Counted from the stretch's first letter, positions 1-6,430 are shown. The stretch: DNA of 7,584 nt from an uncultured Clostridia bacterium (GCA_949747745.1 CATKFT010000112.1:1-7584), one strand, 5' to 3'. Made by a program: numbers and translations. The notes: generated by a model from the sequence alone, not told the origin.

Positions 1-61
1 ATAACAATAATATTAAACAATAAAAAGTAGAAAAAGTAAAGAAAAATATTTCGACAAAAAC

Positions 62-78
62 TGACATACATAATGTCA
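62..78. repeat. Small inverted repeat in the upstream AT-rich region
   Basis: TGACAT and ATGTCA flank a 5-base spacer. The 6-bp arms are compatible with a small operator or hairpin. Nothing shows which, and the site lies more than 100 bases upstream of the nearest promoter. The rest of 1-170 is plain AT-rich sequence in which I see no gene. Confidence 0.25.
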
Positions 79-177
79 ATATTTAGGTTGTAACACATAA
101 CACTTCATAAAAAGATTTTAAAAATATAGTTTAAACAATAAAAATATTTAAAATGCCAATTAAATAAAAATATAAAC

Positions 178-206
178 TTTACGAATTATAAAAATAAGTA
201 TATACT
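178..206 (+). promoter_or_regulatory. Probable sigma70-type promoter of yqeK
   Basis: A -35-like TTTACG (178-183) and a -10 TATACT (201-206) are separated by exactly 17 bases. Transcription would begin near 213, leaving a leader of about 20 bases that holds the AAAGGTGA ribosome binding site (about 219-226). The -35 matches consensus at 4 of 6 positions, so the call rests mainly on the -10, the spacing and the position. Confidence 0.5.
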
Positions 207-232
207 ATAGAAAAAATAAAAAGGTGATAAAA

Positions 233-818
233 ATGAATTATAAAGAAATTGAAAAAATACTAAAACAAACTTTATCTGAAAAAAGATTCAAACACTCAGA
301 AGGAGTGGCAAAAAGGGCAGTAGAGCTTGCACATATTTATAAAGAGGATGAAAAAAAGGCACAATTAATTGGAATAGCACATGATGTCGCAAAAGAAATG
401 CCCAAAGAACAAGCATTACAATATATAAAGAAAAATGATATTATATTTGATGAAATTGAAAAAAATGAACCACGGTTTATGGCATTCAAAAATTGGAGCA
501 GATATTGCAAAAAAGAAATTTAACTTTACTATAGATATGTTACAAGCAATACAATACCATACAATAGGAAATGTCAACATGAACACTATGGACAAGATTA
601 TATATGTAGCAGATAAAACAGAAGAAAATAGAAAACAAAAAAATATGACACTAGATTTACAAAAGGCAATAGAACTTTCAAATAAAGATTTAGATAAAGG
701 AATACTCTATATAGCACAAAACTCGATAAAATATAGCCTAGAAAAAGGCTCACTAATACATCCAGATACAATAAATTTAATAAATAAAATAATAACAGAA
801 ACAAAAAATAAAGAATAA
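233..818 (+). CDS. yqeK: YqeK-type HD-domain Ap4A hydrolase, read through one CGG +1 shift
   Basis: HD-superfamily phosphohydrolase of the YqeK family, whose members symmetrically cleave diadenosine tetraphosphate to ADP. Start is the ATG at 233, 6-7 bases after AAAGGTGA; a GTG at 224 lies inside the ribosome binding site. Residues 1-80 carry H21 (RFKHSEGVAKRA) and the HD pair H50-D51 (IGIAHDVAKE). In plain triplets the frame ends at 523 after a meaningless tail. Skipping the C of CGG at 473, or reading CGGT as one codon, continues as LWHSKIGADIAKK, AIQYHTIGN and DKIIYVADKTE, supplying H84, H109 and D127, the remaining metal and active-site residues. The joined protein is 194 aa, normal for the family; the unshifted product lacks half the site. 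YqeK usually sits by nadD and rsfS; neither is visible. Family assignment is firm; the decoding is inferred. Confidence 0.85.
473..476 (+). other. In-frame CGGT recoding site in yqeK (+1 shift, probable Gly)
   Basis: The codon after Pro80 is CGG. Upstream frame: GAA CCA CGG. Downstream conserved frame: GGT TTA TGG CAT. Exactly one base, the C, is surplus and it falls on the codon boundary. Decoding CGGT as one residue at position 81 rejoins the two halves of the HD domain. Confidence 0.75.
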
Positions 819-1063
819 TAAATTAAAAATTGATACTATTCAAAGTCAAAAGACTTTGAAACAAGACCCTAATAATTAGACAAAAATGTAATAAGGGCAT
901 ATATAATTAAATACATTAATATACTTATATAGTCAGTAGGTTTATAGGTATCCTGTATTAAAAACCTAAATAAATTATACAAGGAAATAGTTTGAAAGAA
1001 ATCAAAAATCTTTCATTACTATGTGTGCCTTACGAGCGAAGCGAGAAAGGAATGGAATTTAAT
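819..1063 (+). other. yqeK-murF intergenic region with three small hairpins
   Basis: There is no gene here. Inverted repeats are: CAAAGTC/GACTTTG at 841-847 and 852-858 with a 4-base loop; TAGGTTT/AAACCTA at 937-943 and 962-968; GAAAGA/TCTTTC at 994-999 and 1009-1014. The first hairpin has no T-run after it, so it is not a convincing intrinsic terminator. A frame open from a TTG at 992 adds 24 residues to MurF, but they match nothing in the family and cover this hairpin region, so I treat it as untranslated leader. The stretch 1030-1045 (ACGAGCGAAGCGAG) is locally GC-rich and shares AGCGAAGC with the reverse complement of the 2453-2620 element. I see no confident promoter. Confidence 0.4.
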
Positions 1064-2446
1064 ATGGATATAAAAGTAAAAGATATAATAAAAATATGCG
1101 AAGCAAAACTTATATATGGAAATGAAGAAGAAATATGTAAAGAGTTTGTAAAAGATACAAAAGAAATAAAAAAAGGAGATGTGTACATAGGAATTAAGGG
1201 TGAAAAATTTGATGGTAGTACATTTTTCGAAACAGCTTTAGAAAATGGAGCAAAAGTATGTATACTAGAAAATGTAGAAATTTCAAATACTATAAAAGAA
1301 AAATATAGTAATAAAACTATAATTATAGTAGAAGACACAATAAAAGCAATACAAAAATTAGCTAAATATAAAAGAAGTTTATACAACATACCAGTTATAG
1401 CAGTAACAGGAAGTGTAGGAAAAACAAGTACAAAAGATATTTTAGCAAGTGTTCTTTCAAAAAAATATAAAGTATTAAAAACTAAAGGGAACCTAAACAA
1501 TCATATTGGATTACCATTAACAATTTTAAAATTAAAAGATCATGAAGCATTGGTAGTAGAAATGGGAATGAGTGGACTTGGAGAAATATCAACACTAACC
1601 GATATTGCAAAACCAAATATAGCAGTAATAACAAATGTTGGGACATCACATATAGGAGAACTTGGCTCAAGACAGAATATATTAAAAGCAAAATTAGAAA
1701 TACTAGAAGGGTTAGAACCTAATGGAACACTTGTCATAAATAATGATAATGATATGTTAAATAACTGGAATGAACAAAACAATAAATATAAAGTAAAAAC
1801 ATTTGGAATAGAAACGAAAAGTGATATAACAGCAAAGGATATCGAATTAAAGGAATATTCAAGTAGTTTCATAGTAAACAGTGAAAATGAAAAAATAAAA
1901 GTAGAAATACCAGTAGGAGGAACACATTTTGTATATAATGCATTATGTGCATTAACAATAGGAAAAATGTTAGACATACCAACTAAAGGAATATTAGAAG
2001 GAATAAAAGAATTTGAACTTACAAAAAACAGGATGGATGTAAGGAAAATAAAAGATAATATAACACTTATAAATGACTGTTATAATGCCAACTATGATTC
2101 AATGCATGCTGCAATAACATACATTTCAAAAATAAATGCAAAACGAAAAATTGCGGTATTAGGAGATATGTTAAATTTAGGAGAATATTCAAAAAATTTA
2201 CATGAAAAAGTAGGAGAAGATGTAGTAGAAAATGGAATAGATATATTAATTACTGTAGGAAGTGAAGCAGAAAGTATAGTAAAAAAGGCTGTTCAAAATG
2301 GTATGAATAGGGAAAGTACTTATAATTTTAAGACAAATGATGAGGCAATAGAACAAATAAATAAGATACTAAAATCAGAGGATGCAATATTGGTAAAAGC
2401 ATCAAATGCAATGAATTTTAATAAGATAGTAGAAGCTTTAGTTTAG
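1064..2446 (+). CDS. murF: UDP-MurNAc-tripeptide--D-Ala-D-Ala ligase MurF
   Basis: Cytoplasmic ATP-dependent ligase that adds the D-Ala-D-Ala dipeptide to UDP-MurNAc-tripeptide, completing the pentapeptide precursor of peptidoglycan. From ATG 1064 the protein is 460 aa, the usual MurF length, and begins MDIKVKDIIKICEA as family members do; ATG 1052 is an alternative but lies one base after AGAAAGG. The N-terminal substrate domain has FVKDTKEIKKGDVYIGIKGE. The Mur P-loop VTGSVGKTSTKD has K120-T121. Further Mur signatures are GNLNNHIGLPLTIL (N146-H147), VVEMGMSGLGEI, NVGTSHIGELGS, NDCYNANYDSM (337-347) and LGDMLNLGE (366-374). NDCYNANYDSM has Tyr where Pro is common. The frame is intact. It contains one CGG string (2154-2156) only across a codon boundary (GCG GTA) and uses CGA for Arg361. 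An inverted-repeat element begins 7 bases after the stop and ddl follows, the enzyme making its substrate. Confidence 0.95.
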   Translation: MDIKVKDIIKICEAKLIYGNEEEICKEFVKDTKEIKKGDVYIGIKGEKFDGSTFFETALENGAKVCILENVEISNTIKEKYSNKTIIIVEDTIKAIQKLAKYKRSLYNIPVIAVTGSVGKTSTKDILASVLSKKYKVLKTKGNLNNHIGLPLTILKLKDHEALVVEMGMSGLGEISTLTDIAKPNIAVITNVGTSHIGELGSRQNILKAKLEILEGLEPNGTLVINNDNDMLNNWNEQNNKYKVKTFGIETKSDITAKDIELKEYSSSFIVNSENEKIKVEIPVGGTHFVYNALCALTIGKMLDIPTKGILEGIKEFELTKNRMDVRKIKDNITLINDCYNANYDSMHAAITYISKINAKRKIAVLGDMLNLGEYSKNLHEKVGEDVVENGIDILITVGSEAESIVKKAVQNGMNRESTYNFKTNDEAIEQINKILKSEDAILVKASNAMNFNKIVEALV

Positions 2447-2452
2447 TGCAAA

Positions 2453-2620
2453 GAAGAAGTAGTAATAGTAATATAAAATTAAAAACTCCGTTCTCCAAGG
2501 TGTTTTAGTGTATTTGGTTTTATGAAGTAACGTAACACACTAAAACTGTGAAAAAGAAAAATGTTGCTTCGCTTAGTGGTCGAACTCGTTTTAATTTTAT
2601 ATTACTATTACTACTTCTTC
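2453..2620. repeat. 168-bp element with perfect 32-bp terminal inverted repeats
   Basis: Arms 2453-2484 and 2589-2620 are exact reverse complements over 32 bases, beginning GAAGAAGTAGTAATAG. The 104-base core has an internal 10-bp stem GTTTTAGTGT/ACACTAAAAC (2502-2511, 2537-2546), then CTTCGC (2567-2572) and TCGAACT (2580-2586). The core shares CTCCAAGG, CTTCGC and TCGAACT at nearly the same spacing with 5582-5710, so it belongs to a dispersed family. It could be a miniature inverted-repeat element or a structured RNA. It is wedged between the murF stop and ddl and would form a long hairpin in a murF-ddl transcript, possibly attenuating ddl or blocking 3' decay. No coding potential, and I cannot identify a clear target-site duplication. 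Confidence 0.8.
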
Positions 2621-2661
2621 AAGTGAGATAGTGCTAATATCTAAGACGGAGGGAAAGTGGA

Positions 2662-3715
2662 ATGTTAAAGTTGGGTGTTATTTTTGGAGGTATTTCAACA
2701 GAGCATGATGTATCTTGTATATCTGGTACATCAGTAATAGAAAATTTAGATAAGTCTAAATATGAGATATATCCAATTTATATTTCGAAAGATGGAAAAT
2801 GGTATAAGTATACAAAAGAAATTAGTAAGATATATACATTACGAATAGAACAAGAGATACAGGAAAAAGAAGAGATAATAGATGTAATTCGGATATTTAA
2901 AAAAATTAGAAGTAATATTTCCTGTGTTACATGGATTAGGAGGAGAAGATGGAAGCGTACAAGGCTTACTTGAATTACTAAAGGTACCATATGTAGGGTG
3001 CAAAATACTTTCATCTAGTATAGGAATGGATAAAATATATAGTAAAATTATATTTGAAAAGGCTGGATTAAACCAAGCAAAATACGAATATATTCAAAAA
3101 AACGAAGAAAACTATACATATATAGATAAAGAATTTAATGAAAAAACTTGTACGATAGGAGAAATATGTGATATATTAGATGAAAAATTAGAATATCCAA
3201 TATTTGTAAAACCATCAAATTCAGGTTCAAGTGTAGGAATAACAAAAGTAAAAACAAAAGATAAGTTAAAAAATGCAATAAAAGATGCATGCCAGTATGA
3301 TAGCAAAATAATAATAGAACAAGGGATTAATGCAAGAGAAATAGAATGTGCAGTATTAGGAAATGAACAAGTAGTAGCATCATGTTTAGGAGAAATATTA
3401 CCAAAAGAAGAATTTTATAGTTATGATGCAAAATATAAAAGTACAGAATCAGAAACTATAATACCAGCAAAGTTAGAAGAAAATATACAAGATGAAATAA
3501 GAAAACAAGCGATAAAAGCATTTAAAGCAATAGATGGAAAAGGCTTATCGAGAGTAGATTTTTTGTTAGAAAAAGAAACAAATAAAATTTATATAAATGA
3601 AATAAATACATTACCAGGATTTACAAAAATAAGTATGTATCCAAAACTATTTGAACATGTTGGAATAAGATACAAAGATTTATTAGACAAATTAATAGAA
3701 TTGGCAAAAAAATGA
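2662..3715 (+). CDS. ddl: D-alanine--D-alanine ligase Ddl, read through one CGG +1 shift
   Basis: Cytoplasmic ATP-grasp ligase joining two D-alanines for peptidoglycan. Start ATG 2662 has CGGAGGG 8 bases upstream. The N-terminal domain shows LGVIFGGISTEHDVS (E14-H15). In triplets the frame ends at 2973 after about 27 nonsense residues. Skipping the C of CGG at 2890 continues YLKKLEVIFPVLHGLGGEDG (residues 78-97), then YVGC, VKPSNSGSSVG (182-192, ATP and substrate loop), EQGINAREIECAVLG, FYSYDAKY, SRVDFLLE and INEINTLPGFT (311-321, metal-binding E313/N315), ending TGA at 3713. The joined protein is 350 aa, typical for Ddl. As a cell-wall gene expected to be essential, with an immaculate C-terminal 270 residues, it is unlikely to be decayed. 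An internal start at 2924 would lack the whole N-terminal lobe. Arg is CGA at 2842, in the same gene as the shifted CGG. Confidence 0.9.
2890..2893 (+). other. In-frame CGGA recoding site in ddl (+1 shift, probable Gly)
   Basis: The upstream frame reads GAT GTA ATT CGG; the downstream conserved frame reads GGA TAT TTA AAA AAA TTA GAA. The surplus base is the C of an in-frame CGG, residue 77. Reading CGGA as one residue joins the N-terminal lobe to VIFPVLHGLGGEDG. Confidence 0.75.
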
Positions 3716-3795
3716 GTAAATAAGCAGTTTTGTAAGTTAGCATAATTTTGAAACTTTTACTTAAGAACTATAAATGAAATTTGATGTGGAGATAA

Positions 3796-3813
3796 AAAAT
3801 AATTAATTATTTT
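3796..3813. repeat. 18-bp AT-only palindrome between ddl and the DUF1934 gene
   Basis: A perfect self-complementary run made only of A and T, AAAATAATTAATTATTTT. In such AT-rich DNA it may be chance. It lacks a GC stem, so it is a poor terminator. The surrounding intergenic stretch 3716-3859 holds no other clear feature; a TATAAT at 3838-3843 lies too near the ribosome binding site and has no -35. Confidence 0.25.
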
Positions 3814-3859
3814 AATAAAAAACAATTATAAATAAATTATAATATATGGAGGAAAAACA

Positions 3860-4270
3860 ATGAAAGTAAAAGTAGAAATATCATCAAAACAAAAATTTAG
3901 CGACCATGAAGAAACAGAAAATAATACATCTATAGGAGAAATAATATATAAAGAAAATGGAGCATTATTAGAATTTACAGAAAAATATGAAGAACTAAAT
4001 CAAGAATTACACTTTAAAATGAGTATATTAGAAAATAAAATAATAACATATAGAAATAATCAAACAATGATATTTGATTTAGAAAATAAAAATAGTACAA
4101 CATTAGAAACACCATTAGGAAGTATGAGCATGGATATAACAACCAATAAAATAAATATAGAAAAACAAGAAAAAGAAATAAGAAGAATATATTTAGAATA
4201 TGAAATAGAATTAGAAAATGGGATGAAATATAATAATGAAGTAGAAATAAAACTAGAAATTTTGCAATAA
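3860..4270 (+). CDS. DUF1934 (YwiB-like) beta-barrel family protein
   Basis: A 136-residue soluble protein with no signal peptide, membrane segment or cysteine. Start ATG 3860 follows GGAGG by 7 bases. Alternating short strands, the central HFKMSILENKIITYRNNQ, the TPLGSMSMDITTNKINI segment and the closing IYLEYEIELENGMKYNNEVEIKLEIL resemble the DUF1934/YwiB family, calycin-like small beta-barrels of unknown function found across Firmicutes. That resemblance comes from the pattern of the motifs, not from a search. The frame is intact and contains no CGG. It lies between ddl and the dnaJ-like gene, which has its own promoter, so it is probably the end of the upstream transcription unit or its own unit. 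Confidence 0.7.
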   Translation: MKVKVEISSKQKFSDHEETENNTSIGEIIYKENGALLEFTEKYEELNQELHFKMSILENKIITYRNNQTMIFDLENKNSTTLETPLGSMSMDITTNKINIEKQEKEIRRIYLEYEIELENGMKYNNEVEIKLEILQ

Positions 4271-4309
4271 AAACCTACAATGCATTAATATAAATTTTTT
4301 CATAACATA

Positions 4310-4338
4310 TTGAAAAATAGACCAAACCTTGGTATAAT
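4310..4338 (+). promoter_or_regulatory. Near-consensus sigma70-type promoter of the dnaJ-like gene
   Basis: TTGAAA (4310-4315), a 17-base spacer and a perfect TATAAT (4333-4338). Transcription would start near 4345, just upstream of the GGAGG at 4356-4360. A small inverted repeat CCAA/TTGG (4322-4325, 4329-4332) abuts the -10. There is no CIRCE-like (TTAGCACTC-N9-GAGTGCTAA) element, so HrcA control is not evident. Confidence 0.8.
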
Positions 4339-4369
4339 AAAACCACCATAAACATGGAGGATGTTAAAA

Positions 4370-5267
4370 ATGATATTTAAGGACTATTATAAAATACTAG
4401 AGATAGAAGATAACAAAGTAACAAAAGAAGAAATAAAACAAGCCTATCGTGAACAAGCAAAAAAATATCATCCAGATGTAAGTGTGGGATATGAAGAAAG
4501 ATTTAAAGACATAAACGAAGCATATCAAATATTATCAAATACTAGTACAAGAAGAAAATATGATAGAATGTGGAATAACCATATAGGTAAAAAGAAGAAA
4601 AAACAAAGTTATGAGGAAGCAAAAAGAGGAAAAGATGCCTTATTTAGTGATTTCTTTAACATGTTTTTTGGAGATATAAAAGAAGAAAAGGAAGAAAAAA
4701 CAAAACCAAACAATAAAAAATCACAAGTAAAAGGTGAAAATATAGAAACAGAAGTACCAGTATCAATAATGGAAGCATTTTATGGAATGAACAAAAAAAT
4801 TTCGTTAAGAACAATAGATGGAAAAATGAAAACATTTGATATAAAAGTACCAGCAGGAATAAGAAACGGAGAAAAAATTAGATTAATAGGACAAGGAAAG
4901 CAAGGACAAAACGGTGGAAAAAATGGAGACCTATTTATAAAAATTCAAATTGAAAAAGACAATAAATTTGAAATAGTAGGACATGACATATATACATACA
5001 TATGTATAACTCCATGGGAAGCAGCATTAGGAACACGTGTAAACTTAGAAGGAATAGATGACACATTACAAATTTATATTCCATCAGGAATTGGAAGTGG
5101 AGAAAAGTTAAAAGTACCAAACAAAGGATATTTAGATGGAAAAGGGCGGAAGAGGAGATTTAGTTATTAGTATAAGAATAATGGTACAAAAAGAATTAAC
5201 AAAAGAAGAAAAAGGACTATATGAAAAGATGAAAGAAATATCAAAATTTAATCCAAGAGGAAGTTAA
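4370..5267 (+). CDS. DnaJ/CbpA-type Hsp40 co-chaperone without zinc finger, read through one CGG +1 shift
   Basis: Hsp40 co-chaperone that delivers clients to DnaK and stimulates its ATPase. ATG 4370 is chosen because it lies 9 bases after GGAGG, while ATG 4361 touches it; the start MIFKDYYKILEI is typical. The J domain spans about 1-65 with HPD at 34-36. A K/E-rich linker with DALFSDFFNMFFGD follows, then DnaJ C-terminal domains from about residue 125 (VPVSIMEAFYG, VPAGIRNGEKIRLIGQGKQG, GDLFIKIQIE, PWEAALGTRV, IPSGIGSGEKLKVPNKG). No CxxCxGxG repeats, so it is a class II, CbpA-like protein. In triplets it stops at 5170 after RKRRFSY. Skipping the C of CGG at 5147 gives GKG-G-RGDLVISIRIMVQKEL and an end at TAA 5265, 298 aa, about the size of CbpA. 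Two out-of-register C-GG strings (AAC GGA 4867, AAC GGT 4912) need no shift, and CGT encodes Arg at 4448 and 5036. Confidence 0.88.
5147..5150 (+). other. In-frame CGGA recoding site in the dnaJ-like gene (+1 shift, probable Gly)
   Basis: Upstream frame GGA AAA GGG CGG; downstream frame GGA AGA GGA GAT TTA. The C is surplus and on the codon boundary. Reading CGGA as residue 260 recreates the GxGDL-type strand ending of DnaJ C-terminal domains and adds 38 residues beyond the site. Confidence 0.75.
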
Positions 5268-5399
5268 AATCAATCAAAAATTAAAGACAAAAAGAAAAAT
5301 TAATCATTTAAAGAAAACAAATACCTTAAGGAAAAAGAATATATAATATAATTATATCACAAAGTCAACAATACTATTCAATATATAAATAGCGTGAGT

Positions 5400-5507
5400 G
5401 AAGTAATATATTTCATTTTTGTAATGGAACCACGGACAGCCGGGAGGCGGGCGCATACCCGTGAGCGTTGGGAGTGGTGCAATGAAAAAAATGAAATATA
5501 TTACTTC
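5400..5507. repeat. Hairpin element with 21-bp arms and a very GC-rich structured core
   Basis: Perfect 21-bp inverted repeats (5400-5420 and 5487-5507, beginning GAAGTAATATATTTC) enclose a 66-base core. The inner 5429-5478 is by far the most GC-rich sequence in the window and folds further: ACCAC/GTGGT (5429-5433, 5474-5478) and CGGG-cgcata-CCCG (5448-5451, 5458-5461), with possible CAG(C)CG/CGTTG pairing between. Such a compositional island in an AT-rich spacer suggests a selected structured RNA, or the recognition core of a small mobile element. The arms begin GAAGTA, like the arms of the other element family (AAGTAGTAAT). I cannot assign it to a known RNA family; it lacks the conserved cores I know for T-box, c-di-GMP or hammerhead RNAs. 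Confidence 0.7.
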
Positions 5508-5581
5508 ATGGAAGCGGATTGCAAAAGACAATTAGCATATACCACAAGATAAACATTACAAAAAAAATAGTAAAAAAGAAC

Positions 5582-5710
5582 AAGTAGTAATAATATAAAA
5601 AAGCACTGTCCTCCAAGGCATTATAGAAAAATTAGTATAAATAAGAAGCATAACACATTATACCATATGGCAGAAAAAAACATCACTTCGCCAAATAGAT
5701 TCGAACTAGT
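5582..5710. repeat. Diverged second copy of the 2453-2620 element family
   Basis: The left arm 5582-5602 (AAGTAGTAATAATATA then A-run) resembles the arm of 2453-2620. The core shares CTCCAAGG (5611-5618), AACACA, CTTCGC (5686-5691) and TCGAACT (5701-5707) followed by a T-run. The CTCCAAGG-to-CTTCGC distance is 75 bases here and 74 there, so the relation is real although the bases between have diverged. The right arm is only a partial match (T-run then ATGATAATTACTT) and merges into the next hairpin. Stem GTATAA/TTATAC (5635-5640, 5658-5663) lies roughly where the first copy has its 10-bp stem, hinting that structure is kept. Confidence 0.65.
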
Positions 5711-5752
5711 TTTTTTATGATAATTACTTATTCAGGTAATTATCATAAAAAA
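5711..5752. repeat. Perfect 17-bp hairpin with 8-base loop
   Basis: TTTTTTATGATAATTAC (5711-5727) and its exact complement (5736-5752) flank TTATTCAG. The 3' side on either strand ends in A rather than T, so it does not read as an intrinsic terminator. It occupies the place of the right arm of the 5582 element and may be a rearranged or duplicated arm, or an element tip. Confidence 0.6.
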
Positions 5753-5821
5753 CTATTATACAGTACAAGCAAGTAAACATAAAAAATTCAAATGTAGTAA
5801 ACATAAAAAAATCTAAAAGCA

Positions 5822-5850
5822 TTGACAAAGAAAATAAAATAATATATAAT
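5822..5850 (+). promoter_or_regulatory. Perfect consensus sigma70-type promoter of the conjugation-like operon
   Basis: TTGACA (5822-5827), exactly 17 bases, TATAAT (5845-5850): an exact consensus. Transcription would start near 5857, giving a leader of about 58 bases before the ATG at 5915. A promoter this strong ahead of transfer genes would normally need a repressor; see the overlapping palindrome just downstream. Confidence 0.85.
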
Positions 5851-5885
5851 TATGTATAGTGGTAAAAAATGAACTATTATACATA
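5851..5885. promoter_or_regulatory. Inverted repeat over the predicted start of transcription (possible operator)
   Basis: TATGTATA (5851-5858) and TATACATA (5878-5885) are perfect inverted 8-mers starting directly after the -10 and spanning the expected +1. The position suits a repressor operator or a leader hairpin. The arms are AT-only apart from one G or C each, so chance is not excluded. No regulator gene is visible. Confidence 0.4.
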
Positions 5886-5914
5886 AGATAAAAAATAAAG
5901 GTGGGGAAAGTAAA

Positions 5915-6430
5915 ATGGAAAGTTTTGAAGGAAAACATTTTAGTATAACAGACCCAAAAGATGTAAACACAGTAATATATAGAATAAATAAAACAGAAAA
6001 AGAATTTTTAGAAAATGCTCCAAGATTCACAATAGAAAGACTATTATACATAAAAGAACTAAATGGAGAATTAACTAAAAAAACTTTTTTTGTAGATAAT
6101 CCATCACCAAATGGAGAACAACTTGTTATATTATCATTTGGAAAAGAAAAAGTAGTAGTAAATACAGGAATAATGGAAGAAGACAAGCTACGTATATCAA
6201 AAAAACCAATGCCAGTTAAATTTAATACTTTATATTCAGAAGAAAGTTCTGTATATAAAGAATTTAAATATACACCAAACTTAAAAAGACCAATATCAAT
6301 AATTGACCCAATAACAACAGAAGAAATAAAACCAATAGTATATTTGGATGAAAAAACAAATGAAATAAAAGGAAAATGTAAATTAAAACCATACAAATCT
6401 TATTTTGCATTTGAAATAAGAGAAGAATAG
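5915..6430 (+). CDS. Hypothetical protein, first gene of the conjugation-like operon
   Basis: I do not recognise this 171-residue protein. Start ATG 5915 follows AAAGGTGGGG with about 8 bases between. It is soluble-looking: no signal peptide, no membrane segment, no cysteine except one near the end (GKCKLKPYK), and rich in Lys and Glu. Visible pieces are TDPKDVNTVIYRINKTEKEF, a central QLVILSFGKEKVVVNTGIM beta-rich patch and a C-terminal ISIIDPITTEEIKPIVYLDE. The frame is intact, has no CGG and uses CGT for one Arg (6191). It sits directly downstream of the consensus promoter, 10 bases before the next ATG, and two genes ahead of virD4, so an accessory or regulatory role in conjugation is inferred from position only. 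Confidence 0.75.
   Translation: MESFEGKHFSITDPKDVNTVIYRINKTEKEFLENAPRFTIERLLYIKELNGELTKKTFFVDNPSPNGEQLVILSFGKEKVVVNTGIMEEDKLRISKKPMPVKFNTLYSEESSVYKEFKYTPNLKRPISIIDPITTEEIKPIVYLDEKTNEIKGKCKLKPYKSYFAFEIREE

Larger units (their letters stand above)
5268..5821. other. Gene-free spacer between the dnaJ-like gene and the conjugation-like genes
   Basis: About 550 bases with no credible ORF on either strand. 5268-5399 is AT-rich and featureless apart from a short ACCTTAAGG-type palindrome. The rest holds the hairpin with a GC-rich core (5400-5507), the copy related to 2453-2620 (from 5582) and a 17-bp hairpin (5711-5752). Because the genes after 5822 belong to a conjugation system, this spacer probably contains the left boundary of that element. 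I find no tRNA, integrase or direct repeat that fixes the boundary. Confidence 0.6.

Noticed and set aside
473..476. prfB-style programmed frameshift with an upstream Shine-Dalgarno stimulator and stop codon
   Set aside because: No stop codon is in the A site and no shared SD-like sequence lies a few bases upstream of the five sites.
435..818. Separate gene starting at 435 for the second half of yqeK
   Set aside because: It has no ribosome binding site, overlaps the first half and starts with residues unrelated to the family; the HD site would be incomplete in both pieces.
841..858. Intrinsic terminator after yqeK
   Set aside because: The 7-bp stem is AT-rich and is followed by AAACAAGACC rather than a T-run.
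992..1063. N-terminal extension of MurF from TTG 992
   Set aside because: The residues match nothing in MurF, the stretch carries a hairpin, and the family-like N-terminus begins at ATG 1064.
1030..1977. Minus-strand ORFs opposite murF and others opposite ddl, dnaJ and the operon
   Set aside because: They are complements of convincing genes, rich in Phe, Ser and Leu as expected from AT-rich antisense, with no family motifs or ribosome binding sites.
2924..3715. Short Ddl starting at ATG 2924
   Set aside because: It would lose the N-terminal lobe, which is present and well conserved just upstream in the other frame, and there is no Shine-Dalgarno site before 2924.
5582..5710. tRNA gene on the minus strand (GTTCGAATC resembles a T-arm)
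   Set aside because: The T-stem is imperfect, there is no matching acceptor, D or anticodon arm at the right distance, and the same motif in the 2453-2620 copy (GTTCGACCA) lacks the stem.
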